Source of the DNA: Kaistia sp. 32K
GTDB taxonomy: Bacteria; Pseudomonadota; Alphaproteobacteria; Rhizobiales; Kaistiaceae
Direction: 5' to 3'
Assembly: GCF_016629525.1 (NCBI RefSeq)
Contig: NZ_AP024269.1
Coordinates: forward strand, 3,286,001-3,350,000
Length of the DNA stretch: 64,000 bases
Shown: piece by piece, positions 51,292 through 59,856 of the stretch
How positions within the stretch are numbered: the first letter of the stretch is position 1
Layout: each line of letters begins with the position of its first letter
Made by a program: the position numbers and the translations under genes
Notes under the pieces: generated by a model
Seen by the model: the letters and a program-made list of their open reading frames with translations, nothing else
Told to the model about the DNA's origin: nothing
Databases searched by the model: none

Positions 51292-52038
51292 ATGACCGCG
51301 ACCCTGCCGCTCGAAATCTGTGTCGACACCGCCGATGGGCTGGAGGCCGCCATTCGCGGCGGCGCCGATCGCATCGAGCTCTGCAGCGCGCTGTCGATCG
51401 GCGGACTCACGCCCTCCCCCGGCCTGATGCGGCTCGCGGCGAAGGCCGGCGTGCCGACCTATGCGATGATCCGGCCGCGCGAGGGCGATTTCGTCTTTTC
51501 TCCCGGGGAGCTCGACCAGATGCGGCGCGACATCGACGCGGTGCGCTCGGCCGGCCTCGCCGGCGTCGTGCTCGGGGCCTCGCAGCCGCGCGGAAAACTC
51601 GACGCCGAGGCGCTGTTCCGGCTCCGGAGCCATGCCGGCGATCTCGGCGCCACGCTGCATCGCGCCTTCGACCTGGTGGCGGACACCGGCGACGCACTGG
51701 AGACGGCGATCTCGCTCGGCTTCGAGCGGATCCTCACTTCCGGCGGCGCCCGCAGCGCGCTCGACGGCCTCGACGCGCTGAAGAGCCTGGTCGAGCGGGC
51801 AGGCGACCGCATTTCGATCATGCCGGGCTCCGGCGTCCGCCCGGCCAACGCGGCGGATATCCTGCGCGAGACGGGCGCGCGCGAGATTCATGCCTCGTGT
51901 CGGACGGGCATCCAGACCGTGGCGCCGGAAGCGGTGGCACTCGGCTTCGCTTCGGATTCGCTGCGCGAAGTCACCTCGGCGGAGACGGTGGCGGAGCTCG
52001 CCGAGGTCGTCCGCATGTTCGAGAACGGGAAGGCTTGA
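51292..52038 (+). CDS. cutC: CutC family protein
   Basis: A 248-aa TIM-barrel CutC-family protein. LEICVDTADGLEAAIRGGADRIELCSALSIGGLTPS and MIRPREGDFVFS start it, ATLHRAFDLVADTGDALE and GFERILTSGGARSALDGLD follow, and IMPGSGVRPANAADIL ends the barrel. It was named for copper homeostasis, but that role is disputed. Its frequent place beside sugar-import genes, as here behind nagA and the ROK kinase, suggests a carbohydrate role. Confidence 0.92.
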   Translation: MTATLPLEICVDTADGLEAAIRGGADRIELCSALSIGGLTPSPGLMRLAAKAGVPTYAMIRPREGDFVFSPGELDQMRRDIDAVRSAGLAGVVLGASQPRGKLDAEALFRLRSHAGDLGATLHRAFDLVADTGDALETAISLGFERILTSGGARSALDGLDALKSLVERAGDRISIMPGSGVRPANAADILRETGAREIHASCRTGIQTVAPEAVALGFASDSLREVTSAETVAELAEVVRMFENGKA

Positions 52039-52154
52039 CGCCCGGCGGCGAACATCGCCTCCCCTGGGGCAAATGATTGAATTTACAGCATCAAAGGACT
52101 TTGACATGCGCTCCCCGCGCGTGGCACGCTGCGGCCATAACCGAGGGAACGGCT

Positions 52155-53321
52155 ATGGCAGAGATCGCCTTTGAGCGGGTGACGAAACGCTATGATGACG
52201 GCCATCTCGCCGTCGACGCGCTGAACCTCAAGATCGAGGACGGCGAGTTCCTCGTGCTGGTCGGGCCGTCGGGCTGCGGCAAGTCGACGGCGCTCCGGAT
52301 GATCGCCGGGCTCGAGGAAATCTCGGACGGCGCCCTCGTCATCGACGGCGCTGTCGCCAACGACCTGTCGCCGCGCGACCGCAACATCGCCATGGTGTTC
52401 CAGTCCTACGCGCTCTATCCGCATCTCTCGGTCGCCGACAATATCGGCTTCGGCCTCAAGGTGCGCGGCTCCGACAAGGCGGCGATCCGCGCCAAGGTTG
52501 AGGAGACGGCGAAGCTGCTCGAACTCTCCGATCTGCTCGACCGCAAGCCCGGCCGGCTCTCCGGCGGCCAGCGCCAGCGCGTCGCCATGGGCCGCGCCCT
52601 GGTGCGCTCGCCCAAGGCCTTCCTGATGGACGAGCCGCTTTCCAATCTCGACGCGCGGCTGCGCGGCCAGATGCGGGCCGAGATCGCGCATCTGCAGAAG
52701 ATGACCGGCGTCACCACCGTCTATGTCACGCACGACCAGGTCGAGGCGATGACGATGGGCGACCGCGTCGCCGTGATGAACAAGGGCGTGCTGCAGCAGC
52801 TCGCCGCGCCGCGCGTGCTCTATGACGCGCCGGCCAATCTGTTCGTCGCCGGCTTCATCGGCTCGCCGCCGATGAATCTGATCGGCGGCACGCTCGTCGC
52901 GACGGCAGAAGGCCATGCGCTCAGCCTTGGCGAACTCTCGATCGCGCTCGACGCCGCCGCGCTCGCGGCCCGGCCGGCGATCGCGCGCTCCGCCGGTCGG
53001 CGGATCATGGCCGGCATCCGCCCCGAGGCGCTCTATCCGGCGCCGGACGCCACGCCCGGTCCCGGCAAACTGGCCGGCAAGGTCGCCTTCGTCGAGGATC
53101 TCGGCGCCAACCTCCTCGTCCATCTCGACCTCGACGGCGCCGCCGTGGTCGCCGCGGGCGTCTCGGAGGACGGCGAGGAGCTGCAATCGGCCCGGACGCG
53201 GCTCCGCGCCGTGATCGACGGCACGCTGGCGGTCAGGAAGGGCGACCGGATCTGCCTCACCGTCGATCCCGCCCGCATCCATCTGTTCGACGCCGAGACC
53301 GAGCAGGCGATCCTCGACTGA
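52155..53321 (+). CDS. Sugar ABC transporter ATPase (UgpC/MalK type)
   Basis: A 388-aa importer ATPase. Walker [11 protein letters not shown]-loop [10 protein letters not shown], signature [19 protein letters not shown], Walker [14 protein letters not shown]-loop VTHDQVEAM, then the MalK-type C-terminal domain (GIRPEAL). ATG 52155 has GAGGG 8 nt upstream. The 116-bp gap after cutC contains a TTGACA at 52099-52104. It may serve the second importer (53742-57006), which otherwise lacks an ATPase. Confidence 0.92.
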   Translation: MAEIAFERVTKRYDDGHLAVDALNLKIEDGEFLVLVGPSGCGKSTALRMIAGLEEISDGALVIDGAVANDLSPRDRNIAMVFQSYALYPHLSVADNIGFGLKVRGSDKAAIRAKVEETAKLLELSDLLDRKPGRLSGGQRQRVAMGRALVRSPKAFLMDEPLSNLDARLRGQMRAEIAHLQKMTGVTTVYVTHDQVEAMTMGDRVAVMNKGVLQQLAAPRVLYDAPANLFVAGFIGSPPMNLIGGTLVATAEGHALSLGELSIALDAAALAARPAIARSAGRRIMAGIRPEALYPAPDATPGPGKLAGKVAFVEDLGANLLVHLDLDGAAVVAAGVSEDGEELQSARTRLRAVIDGTLAVRKGDRICLTVDPARIHLFDAETEQAILD

Positions 53322-53352
53322 TCCGGCGAGCGAATAGCGCGCCTAAGCCGGC

Positions 53353-53394
53353 TTGATTTCGATCAAGGCGGCCGGGCGCCGCGACACCGATAGT
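53353..53394 (+). promoter_or_regulatory. FNR/FixK-type box and -10 element
   Basis: TTGAT-TTCG-ATCAA (53353-53366) is an exact match to the FNR/FixK consensus, inside a longer CTTGATTTCGATCAAG palindrome. GATAGT at 53389-53394 sits where a -10 should be if the box is centred at -41.5. The 54-aa membrane protein starts 55 bp downstream. This is a complete class II promoter layout. Confidence 0.75.
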
Positions 53395-53420
53395 GGTTCC
53401 GTCAGCCAACGGAGCCAACG

Positions 53421-53585
53421 ATGTCCGCACTCAATATCCTCGCCCTCGCCGCCATCATCAGCGCCTTCGCCTTTTTCATGATCACGCTCGCCTGGGCGGA
53501 GCGGCAGACCCGCAGCCTGCACGCCAGCCAGCAGCCGGCCGAAGCGCGCGCCTCGGTCCAGGCGGCGCGGCCGCAGCGCGCCTGA
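53421..53585 (+). CDS. 54-aa single-pass membrane protein, FNR-type control
   Basis: A 54-aa protein: an N-terminal hydrophobic helix (SALNILALAAIISAFAFFMITLAWA, about 2-26), then a polar tail rich in Gln, Ala and Arg (ERQTRSLHASQQPAEARASVQAARPQRA) likely on the cytoplasmic side. GGAG lies 6 nt before the ATG. No named family is recognised. The perfect anaerobox upstream points to expression at low oxygen and perhaps to a helper role in an oxidase or other membrane complex; that is inference. Confidence 0.72.
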   Translation: MSALNILALAAIISAFAFFMITLAWAERQTRSLHASQQPAEARASVQAARPQRA

Positions 53586-53612
53586 CACACGAACCAGAAA
53601 GGGCGCAGCGGG

Positions 53613-53646
53613 ATCGGCGTTCCCTTCGGGGGACGGGGACGCCGAT
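53613..53646. other. Hairpin between convergent genes
   Basis: ATCGGCGTTCCC and GGGGACGCCGAT pair over 12 bp with one mismatch. It lies between the small membrane protein and the end of the permease gene. There is no T-run, so it is only a possible bidirectional transcript end. Confidence 0.4.
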
Positions 53647-53741
53647 GGAACTCCGCCGCGGCGGCCAGCCCTACTGGCCGCGATCGCGACGTCGAGCTCA
53701 CTCGTTGCGCCCTGATCCTTCTTGCCGGTTCGGCCGACGCG

Positions 53742-54560
53742 CTATTGCACGCCCTTGGTCAGGCCCTGGACGAAATAGCGGTTCAGGAACAAGGCCATCA
53801 GCACGATCGGCACGGTGGAGAAATGCGCCAGCGCGCCGAGCGTGCCCCAGGTGATGTCCTTGGTGCCGAAGGCGGCGAGCAGCGCCACCGAGAGCGGCTT
53901 GGTGTCCGGCCCGGTCAGGAACATCGGCGTCAGGAAGTCGTTCCACGAGAACATGATGCAGAACAGCGCGCTGGCGATGATGCCGGGCACCACCATCGGC
54001 AGCGCGACGCGGTAGAACGAGCCCCAAAGCGTGCAGCCGTCGGTCAGCGCCGCCTCCTCCATGTCGCGCGGCAGGGCGCGGAAATAGGAGAACATCATCC
54101 AGGTGACGAAGGCGCAGTTCAGCGTCGTGTTGATCATCACCACCGCCCACCACGTTCCGAGCAGGCCGATGTCCCGCATCATCAGGTAGAACGGGATCAG
54201 CGTCGCGATGATCGGCACGGTGCGAATCGCCAGGAAGAAATAGGCGACGAGGATGGCGTAGCGCGACTTGGAACGCGCCAGCGCATAGCCGGCGGGAACG
54301 CCCAGCAGCAGCGACAGCACCGTGGTGCCGAGGCTGATGATGAGGCTCGATTTCAGGAGCGCCCAGACGTCGAACATCGCGAAGATGCGCTCGAAATTGA
54401 ACAGCGTCGGCGAGAAGCCGAACACCGGCGGCGACGAGAAGATCTCGCGCGGCGGCTTGTAGGCTGTCGTCACCAGCCAGAGCACCGGCATCAGGTAGAG
54501 GGCGAGGATGACAATGAGGGCGGTGCGCTCGAAGGCGATCTGGCGGGTCCGGGCTTTCAT
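53742..54560 (-). CDS. Sugar ABC permease (MalG type)
   Basis: A 272-aa permease with six membrane segments. LYLMPVLWLVTTAYKPPREIFSSPP is the N-terminal MalG-type signature, and EEAALTDGCTLWGSFYRVALPMVVPGI is the EAA loop. Its start overlaps the partner's stop by ATGA. It is the last gene of the second importer operon. Confidence 0.92.
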   Translation of the reverse strand: MKARTRQIAFERTALIVILALYLMPVLWLVTTAYKPPREIFSSPPVFGFSPTLFNFERIFAMFDVWALLKSSLIISLGTTVLSLLLGVPAGYALARSKSRYAILVAYFFLAIRTVPIIATLIPFYLMMRDIGLLGTWWAVVMINTTLNCAFVTWMMFSYFRALPRDMEEAALTDGCTLWGSFYRVALPMVVPGIIASALFCIMFSWNDFLTPMFLTGPDTKPLSVALLAAFGTKDITWGTLGALAHFSTVPIVLMALFLNRYFVQGLTKGVQ

Positions 54561-55507
54561 CTCTCGTTGGCCCTCACATCGGCCCGGCGGATCAGGAGGG
54601 TGAAGCAGGCGCACATCAGCGCGATGCAGAGGATGGTCAGATTGCCGATCGCCGAGGCAAAGCCGATGTTGAAGAATTCGAGGCCCTGCTTGACGCCGTA
54701 GACCATCAGCGACGTCGTCGCGTCGGCCGGGCCGCCGCCTGTCGTCACGAAGATGATGTCGAAGACGCGGAACGCGTCCATGACGCGGAGCACCAGCGCC
54801 AGGAACACGGTCGGCAGCAGCAGCGGCAGTACGACCAGGCGGAAGCGCTGCAGCGCCGTGGCGCCGTCGGCGGCCGCCGCCTCGAGAATGTCGGTCGGCA
54901 GCGACTTCAACCCCGCGAGCAGGATCAGCGCCACCAGCGGCGTCCACTCCCAGACGTCGATCAGGATCATCACCGGCAGCGCCGCCGTCGGATTGGCCAG
55001 GAAGCCGCGCGGACCGGATATGCCCCATTCGGCCAGGTAGTAGCCGAGGAAGCCGTAATCGACGGCGAGCAGCGCGCGGAAGATCAGGCCGACGACGATC
55101 GGCGTGATGGTGACGGGAATGAGCAGGAAGGCGAGGCAGATGCGGTTGAAGCGGCCGTCGCGCCAGAGGAGCAGCGCCAGGCCGAGCCCGACGGCGAATT
55201 CGAGCGTCACCGCCCCGAAGGTGAAGAGGAAGGTGTTGATCACCGCCCGGCGCGCCGTCGCGTCGGCCCAGAGCGCGACGTAGTTGTCGAGACCGACGAA
55301 GGTCCGCCGGCCGCCGCCGCGCAGCAGGTTGTAGTCGAAGAACGAGTACCAGATGCCCTGCGCCAGCGGCCAGACCGCCACCAGCACGACATAGACGATC
55401 GCCGGCAGGGCGAGCGCGACGAGGAAGAGCTTGCGTCGGTCCGTGAAGCGCAGGCCGGACGCCCTGGGTGAAGCAAGATCGATCGAACCGGCAGAAGTGG
55501 AGGTCAA
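54557..55507 (-). CDS. Sugar ABC permease (MalF type)
   Basis: A 316-aa permease. Family sequence starts at RRKLFLVALALPAIVYVVLVAVWPLAQGIWYSFFDYNL; the EAA loop is EAAAADGATALQRFRLVVLPLLLPTV. No ATG is available. TTG 55507 (TSTSAGSIDLAS) is chosen because GAGGA lies 7 nt upstream. It is coupled to the next permease by ATGA. The gap to the binding-protein gene holds the inverted repeat at 55556-55687. Confidence 0.9.
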   Translation of the reverse strand: MTSTSAGSIDLASPRASGLRFTDRRKLFLVALALPAIVYVVLVAVWPLAQGIWYSFFDYNLLRGGGRRTFVGLDNYVALWADATARRAVINTFLFTFGAVTLEFAVGLGLALLLWRDGRFNRICLAFLLIPVTITPIVVGLIFRALLAVDYGFLGYYLAEWGISGPRGFLANPTAALPVMILIDVWEWTPLVALILLAGLKSLPTDILEAAAADGATALQRFRLVVLPLLLPTVFLALVLRVMDAFRVFDIIFVTTGGGPADATTSLMVYGVKQGLEFFNIGFASAIGNLTILCIALMCACFTLLIRRADVRANER

Positions 55508-55555
55508 GAATGTGTCCTCGGGTCCAGGCGGAGTGCCCTCAGGGTCACCGGTCTG

Positions 55556-55687
55556 TCCCCTCCCCTTGTCGGGAGGGCTAGGGAGGGGATCGGGCCATCG
55601 TATCCAAAATCGGACCCCGGCCCAATGCCTACCTCCAGGCATCGGTGCTCGCACCTCTCCAGAGCCCTCCCCCGCGAGGGGGAGGGC
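55556..55687. repeat. Inverted repeat between binding-protein and permease genes
   Basis: Left part TCCCCTCCCCTTGTCGGGAG with GCTAGGGAGGGG; right part CTCTCCAGAGCCCTCCCCCG and CGAGGGGGAGGGC. It resembles the element at 43239-43369 and sits at the same place in the second ABC operon. Confidence 0.7.
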
Positions 55688-55725
55688 GAAGAGCGGGTGC
55701 CGTCTCTAATGTTCTGGCCTGAGGC

Positions 55726-57006
55726 TCAGAACAGCTTTTCGGCCTTGGCCTGGACGTCGTCGAGCGCCGCCTTGGGCTCGACGCCGCCGACCAGGACGGC
55801 GTTCACGGCCGTGCCGAGCAGGTCCTGGATTTCCGGATACTGCGGAATCCGCGGACGGTAGTCGCCATCGCCGTTCTCGAATGACTTGGCCAGGACCGGC
55901 AGGTAGGGGAACTTCTTGTTCAGGTCCGGATCGGCCAGCGTCGACTTGCGGATATAGCTGCCGGCGCCTTCCAGATTGAGTTCCTTCTGGACCTCGGGGC
56001 TGGTCAGCCACTTGATGAACTGCCAGGCCGCTTCCTGCTGGGCGGGCGCGATGTCGGCATTGATGCCCATGCCCCAGCCGCCGAGGCCGTACTTGACCGG
56101 CAGGCCCTTGGCGCCCGGTGTCGTGGTGATCGCCACATGATCGACGATCTTCGACATCGACGGGTCATAATAGCCCGGCGCACCGACCGACCACGTCTCC
56201 ATCATCGCGACCAGACCCTGGCGGAAGCTCTCCTCGCGGCCGCCCCAGTCATAATCGACCGCGCCCGGAGGGGCCGCCTTGTCGAACAGCTCCTTGTAGA
56301 TCTTCAGGCTGTTGATGTTGGCTTCGGAGTTGATCGCCGGCTTGCCGTCGGGACCGAGCACCGAGCCGCCGAGCTGGGCGTTGTACTGCAGCCAGTCCTG
56401 CGCCACCGCCGGGCCCTTCTGGCCGTTGGCGACGAAGCCGTAGGTCTTCTTGTCGGGGTTCGTCAGCTTGACCGCCGCGGCGACGAAGTCCTCGGCGGTT
56501 TCCGGAACCTTGAGGCCGGCCGCCTCGAGCAGGTCCTTGCGATAGGCGAGCACCGCCGCGTAGCCGGCGAACGGGAAGGCGACCTGCTTGCCGTCATACT
56601 GGCCGATATATTTCAGCATCGCCGGATAGATGTCGTCGAGCTGGATCTCCGCCGCGTCGCGCTTGATCCAGTCGGTCAGGTCGACGGTATATTTATTGTC
56701 GGCATATTGCCCCGCCCAGACGATATCCATCGTCACCAGGTCATAGCTCTTGGTATGGCCGACGAAGTCGGCCTGCGTCTTGGTCAGCAGCGAGCCGTAG
56801 TCGAGAATATCGACCTTGACCTTAGCGCCCGTTGCTTCCTCGAACTTGGGTGCGAGCTTGGCGATGACAGGCGCGTACTGATCGTTTTGCGACGCGAGCG
56901 TGAGCGTTATGCCGGCGAGCGGCTTGTCCGCCGCCGTCGCGGCACCGGCCAGCCCTGCCATGACCAGGCTGGCCGCGCCGAGCTTCCAGAAAGACGTCGT
57001 AATCAT
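55726..57006 (-). CDS. Sugar ABC extracellular binding protein
   Basis: A 426-aa solute-binding protein (family 1). Signal peptide about 1-25 (SLVMAGLAGAATAA), then ITLTLASQNDQYAPVIAKLAPKFEEATGAKVKVDILDYGSLLTKTQADF. Its Trp/Tyr-rich middle (DIVWAGQYADN, GGWGMGINADIAPAQQEAAWQFIKWLTSPEVQ) is typical of carbohydrate binders. It heads the second importer operon. The neighbouring FGGY kinase and SDR suggest a polyol or sugar ligand; this is inferred. Confidence 0.9.
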   Translation of the reverse strand: MITTSFWKLGAASLVMAGLAGAATAADKPLAGITLTLASQNDQYAPVIAKLAPKFEEATGAKVKVDILDYGSLLTKTQADFVGHTKSYDLVTMDIVWAGQYADNKYTVDLTDWIKRDAAEIQLDDIYPAMLKYIGQYDGKQVAFPFAGYAAVLAYRKDLLEAAGLKVPETAEDFVAAAVKLTNPDKKTYGFVANGQKGPAVAQDWLQYNAQLGGSVLGPDGKPAINSEANINSLKIYKELFDKAAPPGAVDYDWGGREESFRQGLVAMMETWSVGAPGYYDPSMSKIVDHVAITTTPGAKGLPVKYGLGGWGMGINADIAPAQQEAAWQFIKWLTSPEVQKELNLEGAGSYIRKSTLADPDLNKKFPYLPVLAKSFENGDGDYRPRIPQYPEIQDLLGTAVNAVLVGGVEPKAALDDVQAKAEKLF

Positions 57007-57462
57007 TGTTAGGACTCTCTTCCGTTGTGATAGATGCGCAAATTGGAGTATATCCCAAACAATGCGACACTCAATAATTTACATTTCATCACGTGTTGCA
57101 CAAATTTCATGCTACAAAAACAGAAATTGATGGCTTAGCATTGAGCAACTCGGCCACTATCGAAGATATCGCATGTTAATTCCATGTATCCGACCATGTT
57201 CGATTGTTCGAAACCAGCACAGTTGAAACTCTCGACCGAACATCTGCGCGACGCCCGATGCCATGCGGGCATGATGACAGAGCGCTCGGGGCTTGGGGAG
57301 CGCGCAATTTCGGCAGCATGGACGAAAAGTCGGCGCATAATGTTCGATGCTCGCCCGGGCCGCCGACGCCGGCTGGCCGGGACCGGATTTTTTCTTCAAC
57401 GGCGACCGTCACCGGACCGGGACGGATCGGCACGTTCGACAACAACATAGGGGAGGAACGTC
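57007..57462. promoter_or_regulatory. Divergent control region of the second sugar locus
   Basis: 456 bp, AT-rich near 57040-57200, between the binding-protein gene and the questin-oxidase-like gene. ATGTTCGATTGTTCGAAACC (57196-57215) closely matches the motif before the DeoR gene (62008-62029). A further partial copy, ATGTTCGATGCTCG, lies near 57339, and an inverted half (CGAACAT) near 57237. On the minus strand TATACT is a plausible -10 for the binding-protein gene. No gene is convincing inside. Confidence 0.55.
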
Positions 57463-58506
57463 ATGGCCCTAGCACCGCGGACCGAACCGGATGCGGTCGA
57501 CGAGCTTCTGGTCGAGGGTCGGCTTTTCAGCGCCGAATTTCCCGTCCTGCTCGCCAGCCATTTGCCGATGATGATCGTCGCGCTGGAACGGCTCGGCGCG
57601 TCGAACGAGCGGCTCCGGCAGTATTTCGACAATTACCGCACGACCAACGGCCTGGTGCCGACACCGCCGCCGGTCGCCCCGATCGAGCGGGAACGCTGGA
57701 CCGACGCGCTCGGCGACCGCTCGCGCGAATATGACTATCGCGCCTTCTTCGAGGCGGAGGTCCGCCGGCTCGGCATCGACACGGCCGTGCAGGCCTATCT
57801 GCCGACGCTGATCCCCGGCATCGGCGCCAGCGCGATGCACGGCATGATGCGCACCGCCTATGCGCTGATGCGGATGGACCCGGCCGAAACCGGCACGGCG
57901 CTCGGCTACTGGGCCGCGACCTATCTGCCGATGCCGCCTTCGACCGGCGCTGCCCCGATCACCGACGATCCCGGCGAGGTGCTCGCCCGCTCCTGCGCCC
58001 TGCCCGACATGCACCATGTCGTTCCGGAGACGGACCTGCTCTGGCACAACATCCGCGCCGCCGGCGCGGCGCCCGACTTCGCCCCGGTCGTCGACTGGCT
58101 GGAGATCGGTCCCGATACCGGCCGGCGCCTCGCCGAAACGTCGCTGGCGCTGTTCGCGGCGACGATGGATTTCTCCTCGCTGCACGCGCTGACGGGATCT
58201 CACTGGATCCGCCTGATCGGGCCGCATCTCGCCGAGGCGGACCGCCCGGCGCTGCAGCGCCATTTCTGGCAGATCATCGCCTCGCTGGTGCCGAAGATCG
58301 GCTTTCCGGAACTGCCGAGCGCCGAGCAGCTGGACGCATGGCGCCACCTGCCGGCGCCGGGCTGGCCGGAGATCGCGGCGGCCGCCGTGCAGTCCGAGGA
58401 CGAGCACGACATCAGCCTCGTCTTCTCGGCGCGCGAGGAAGAGAAGGTCTATGGTGACCGTCTCTACCGAGTCGTCGCCGCGCGGCGCATGGGCCTGATG
58501 GACTGA
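57463..58506 (+). CDS. Questin oxidase-like protein (DUF4243)
   Basis: A 347-aa protein of the questin oxidase-like family. Recognisable segments: YFDNYRTTNGLVP, IPGIGASAMHGMMRTAYALMRMDP, MDFSSLHALTGSHWIRLIGPHL, and SEDEHDISLVFSAREEEKVYGDRLY. The conserved histidines suggest a cofactor or metal site. In fungi, related enzymes perform Baeyer-Villiger-type ring opening. Bacterial members are uncharacterised. GGAGG precedes the ATG. It leads a probable three-gene unit with the amidohydrolase and MFS genes. Confidence 0.83.
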   Translation: MALAPRTEPDAVDELLVEGRLFSAEFPVLLASHLPMMIVALERLGASNERLRQYFDNYRTTNGLVPTPPPVAPIERERWTDALGDRSREYDYRAFFEAEVRRLGIDTAVQAYLPTLIPGIGASAMHGMMRTAYALMRMDPAETGTALGYWAATYLPMPPSTGAAPITDDPGEVLARSCALPDMHHVVPETDLLWHNIRAAGAAPDFAPVVDWLEIGPDTGRRLAETSLALFAATMDFSSLHALTGSHWIRLIGPHLAEADRPALQRHFWQIIASLVPKIGFPELPSAEQLDAWRHLPAPGWPEIAAAAVQSEDEHDISLVFSAREEEKVYGDRLYRVVAARRMGLMD

Positions 58507-58526
58507 CGGGACTGACGGAGTTTTAA

Positions 58527-59735
58527 GTGACGGAAGACATGCAGCCGAGCCTCGTCGTCGCCGGCGCCCGGACGGCGGGGGGCCATACCGTCGACATCGT
58601 GATCGCCGGCGAGACGATCGCCGCCGTATTGCCGGCCGGCCAGGGCCCGGACGATTGCGACCGCATCGACGCTAGCGACCGGATCGTCGCGCCCTCCTTC
58701 GTCGAGGGCCACATCCATCTCGACAAGACGCTGCTCGGCCTGCCCTTCATTCCGCATCTGCCGGGCGACACGGTGGCGCTCCGCATCGAGGCGGAGAAGA
58801 CGCTCCGCCGCACACTGGCGCTGCCGATCGAGGAGCGTGGCGGCCGGCTGATCGAACAGATCACCGCCTTCGGCACCGGCAGCCTGCGCAGCCATGTCGA
58901 CATTGACACTGAGGTAGGCCTTGCCGGCCTGCATGCGCTGCTGCGCCTCAAGGAACGCTACTGGGATCTGGTCGACATCCAGATCGTCGCCTTCCCGCAG
59001 AGCGGCGTGATCACCGATCCCGGCACCGCCGAACTGCTGGACGTTGCCATCCGCGAGGGCGCCGATCTCGTCGGCGGGCTCGATCCGGCCGGCATCGACC
59101 AGGACGTCACCGGCCATCTCGACGCCATCTTCGCCATCGCCGAGCGCCATGGCGTCGGCCTCGACATCCATCTGCATGATCCCGGCCCGCTCGGCGCCTT
59201 CGAGCTCCGCCAGATCGCCGCCCGCACCATCGCCCTCGGCCTCCAGGGCAAGGTCGCCGTCAGCCACGCCTTCGCGCTCGGCCAGATCGACGATTTCGAG
59301 TTCGGCCGCACCGCCGAGGCGCTCGCCGCCGCGCGCGTCGCGATCATGACCAACGGCCCCGGCCCCGTCGCCATGCCGCCGGTGCGCCGGCTGAACGCCG
59401 CCGGCGTCACCGTCTTCGCCGGCTCCGACAACATCCGCGACGCCTGGTCGCCCTATGGCGACGGCGACCTGCTGCGCCGCGCCCAGCTGGTCGGCTATCG
59501 CCAGGATTTCCTCGCCGACGCCAGCCTCGCGCACGCCTTCGCCATGGTCACCGAGATCCCGGCCGCCGTGCTTGGCATCGAGCATTACGGCATCGCGCCC
59601 GGCAAGCGCGCCGATCTCGTCCTGCTCGCGGCCGATACCCTGCCCGAAGCGGTAGCCGGCGCGCCGCTCGACCGGACGGTGATCAAGCGCGGCCGGCTGG
59701 TGGCCCGCAAAGGCATGCTCATGCCGCGTGACTGA
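58527..59735 (+). CDS. Cytosine deaminase-like amidohydrolase
   Basis: A 402-aa metal-dependent hydrolase of the CodA/TRZ type. GHIHLDKTLL carries the first metal histidines, RSHVDIDTEVGL follows, LDIHLHDPGP and VSHAFALG supply further metal ligands, and GSDNIRDAWSPYGDGDLLRR carries the catalytic Asp. GTG 58527 is chosen for the GGAG 6 nt before it. It lies 20 bp after the questin-oxidase-like gene. It probably deaminates or hydrolyses a cyclic amide or N-heterocycle. The exact substrate is not known. Confidence 0.85.
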   Translation: MTEDMQPSLVVAGARTAGGHTVDIVIAGETIAAVLPAGQGPDDCDRIDASDRIVAPSFVEGHIHLDKTLLGLPFIPHLPGDTVALRIEAEKTLRRTLALPIEERGGRLIEQITAFGTGSLRSHVDIDTEVGLAGLHALLRLKERYWDLVDIQIVAFPQSGVITDPGTAELLDVAIREGADLVGGLDPAGIDQDVTGHLDAIFAIAERHGVGLDIHLHDPGPLGAFELRQIAARTIALGLQGKVAVSHAFALGQIDDFEFGRTAEALAAARVAIMTNGPGPVAMPPVRRLNAAGVTVFAGSDNIRDAWSPYGDGDLLRRAQLVGYRQDFLADASLAHAFAMVTEIPAAVLGIEHYGIAPGKRADLVLLAADTLPEAVAGAPLDRTVIKRGRLVARKGMLMPRD

Positions 59736-59856
59736 GGCCGCGAGCGCAATCGTGATCGGTCTCGACGGCGGCGGGGATTGGATCGGCCGGCGAAAGCTGG
59801 CATGTCTCGCGCCCGGCTGAATTTCCCGCCGGTCTTCGCCGCCTGCGAGAACCCTG

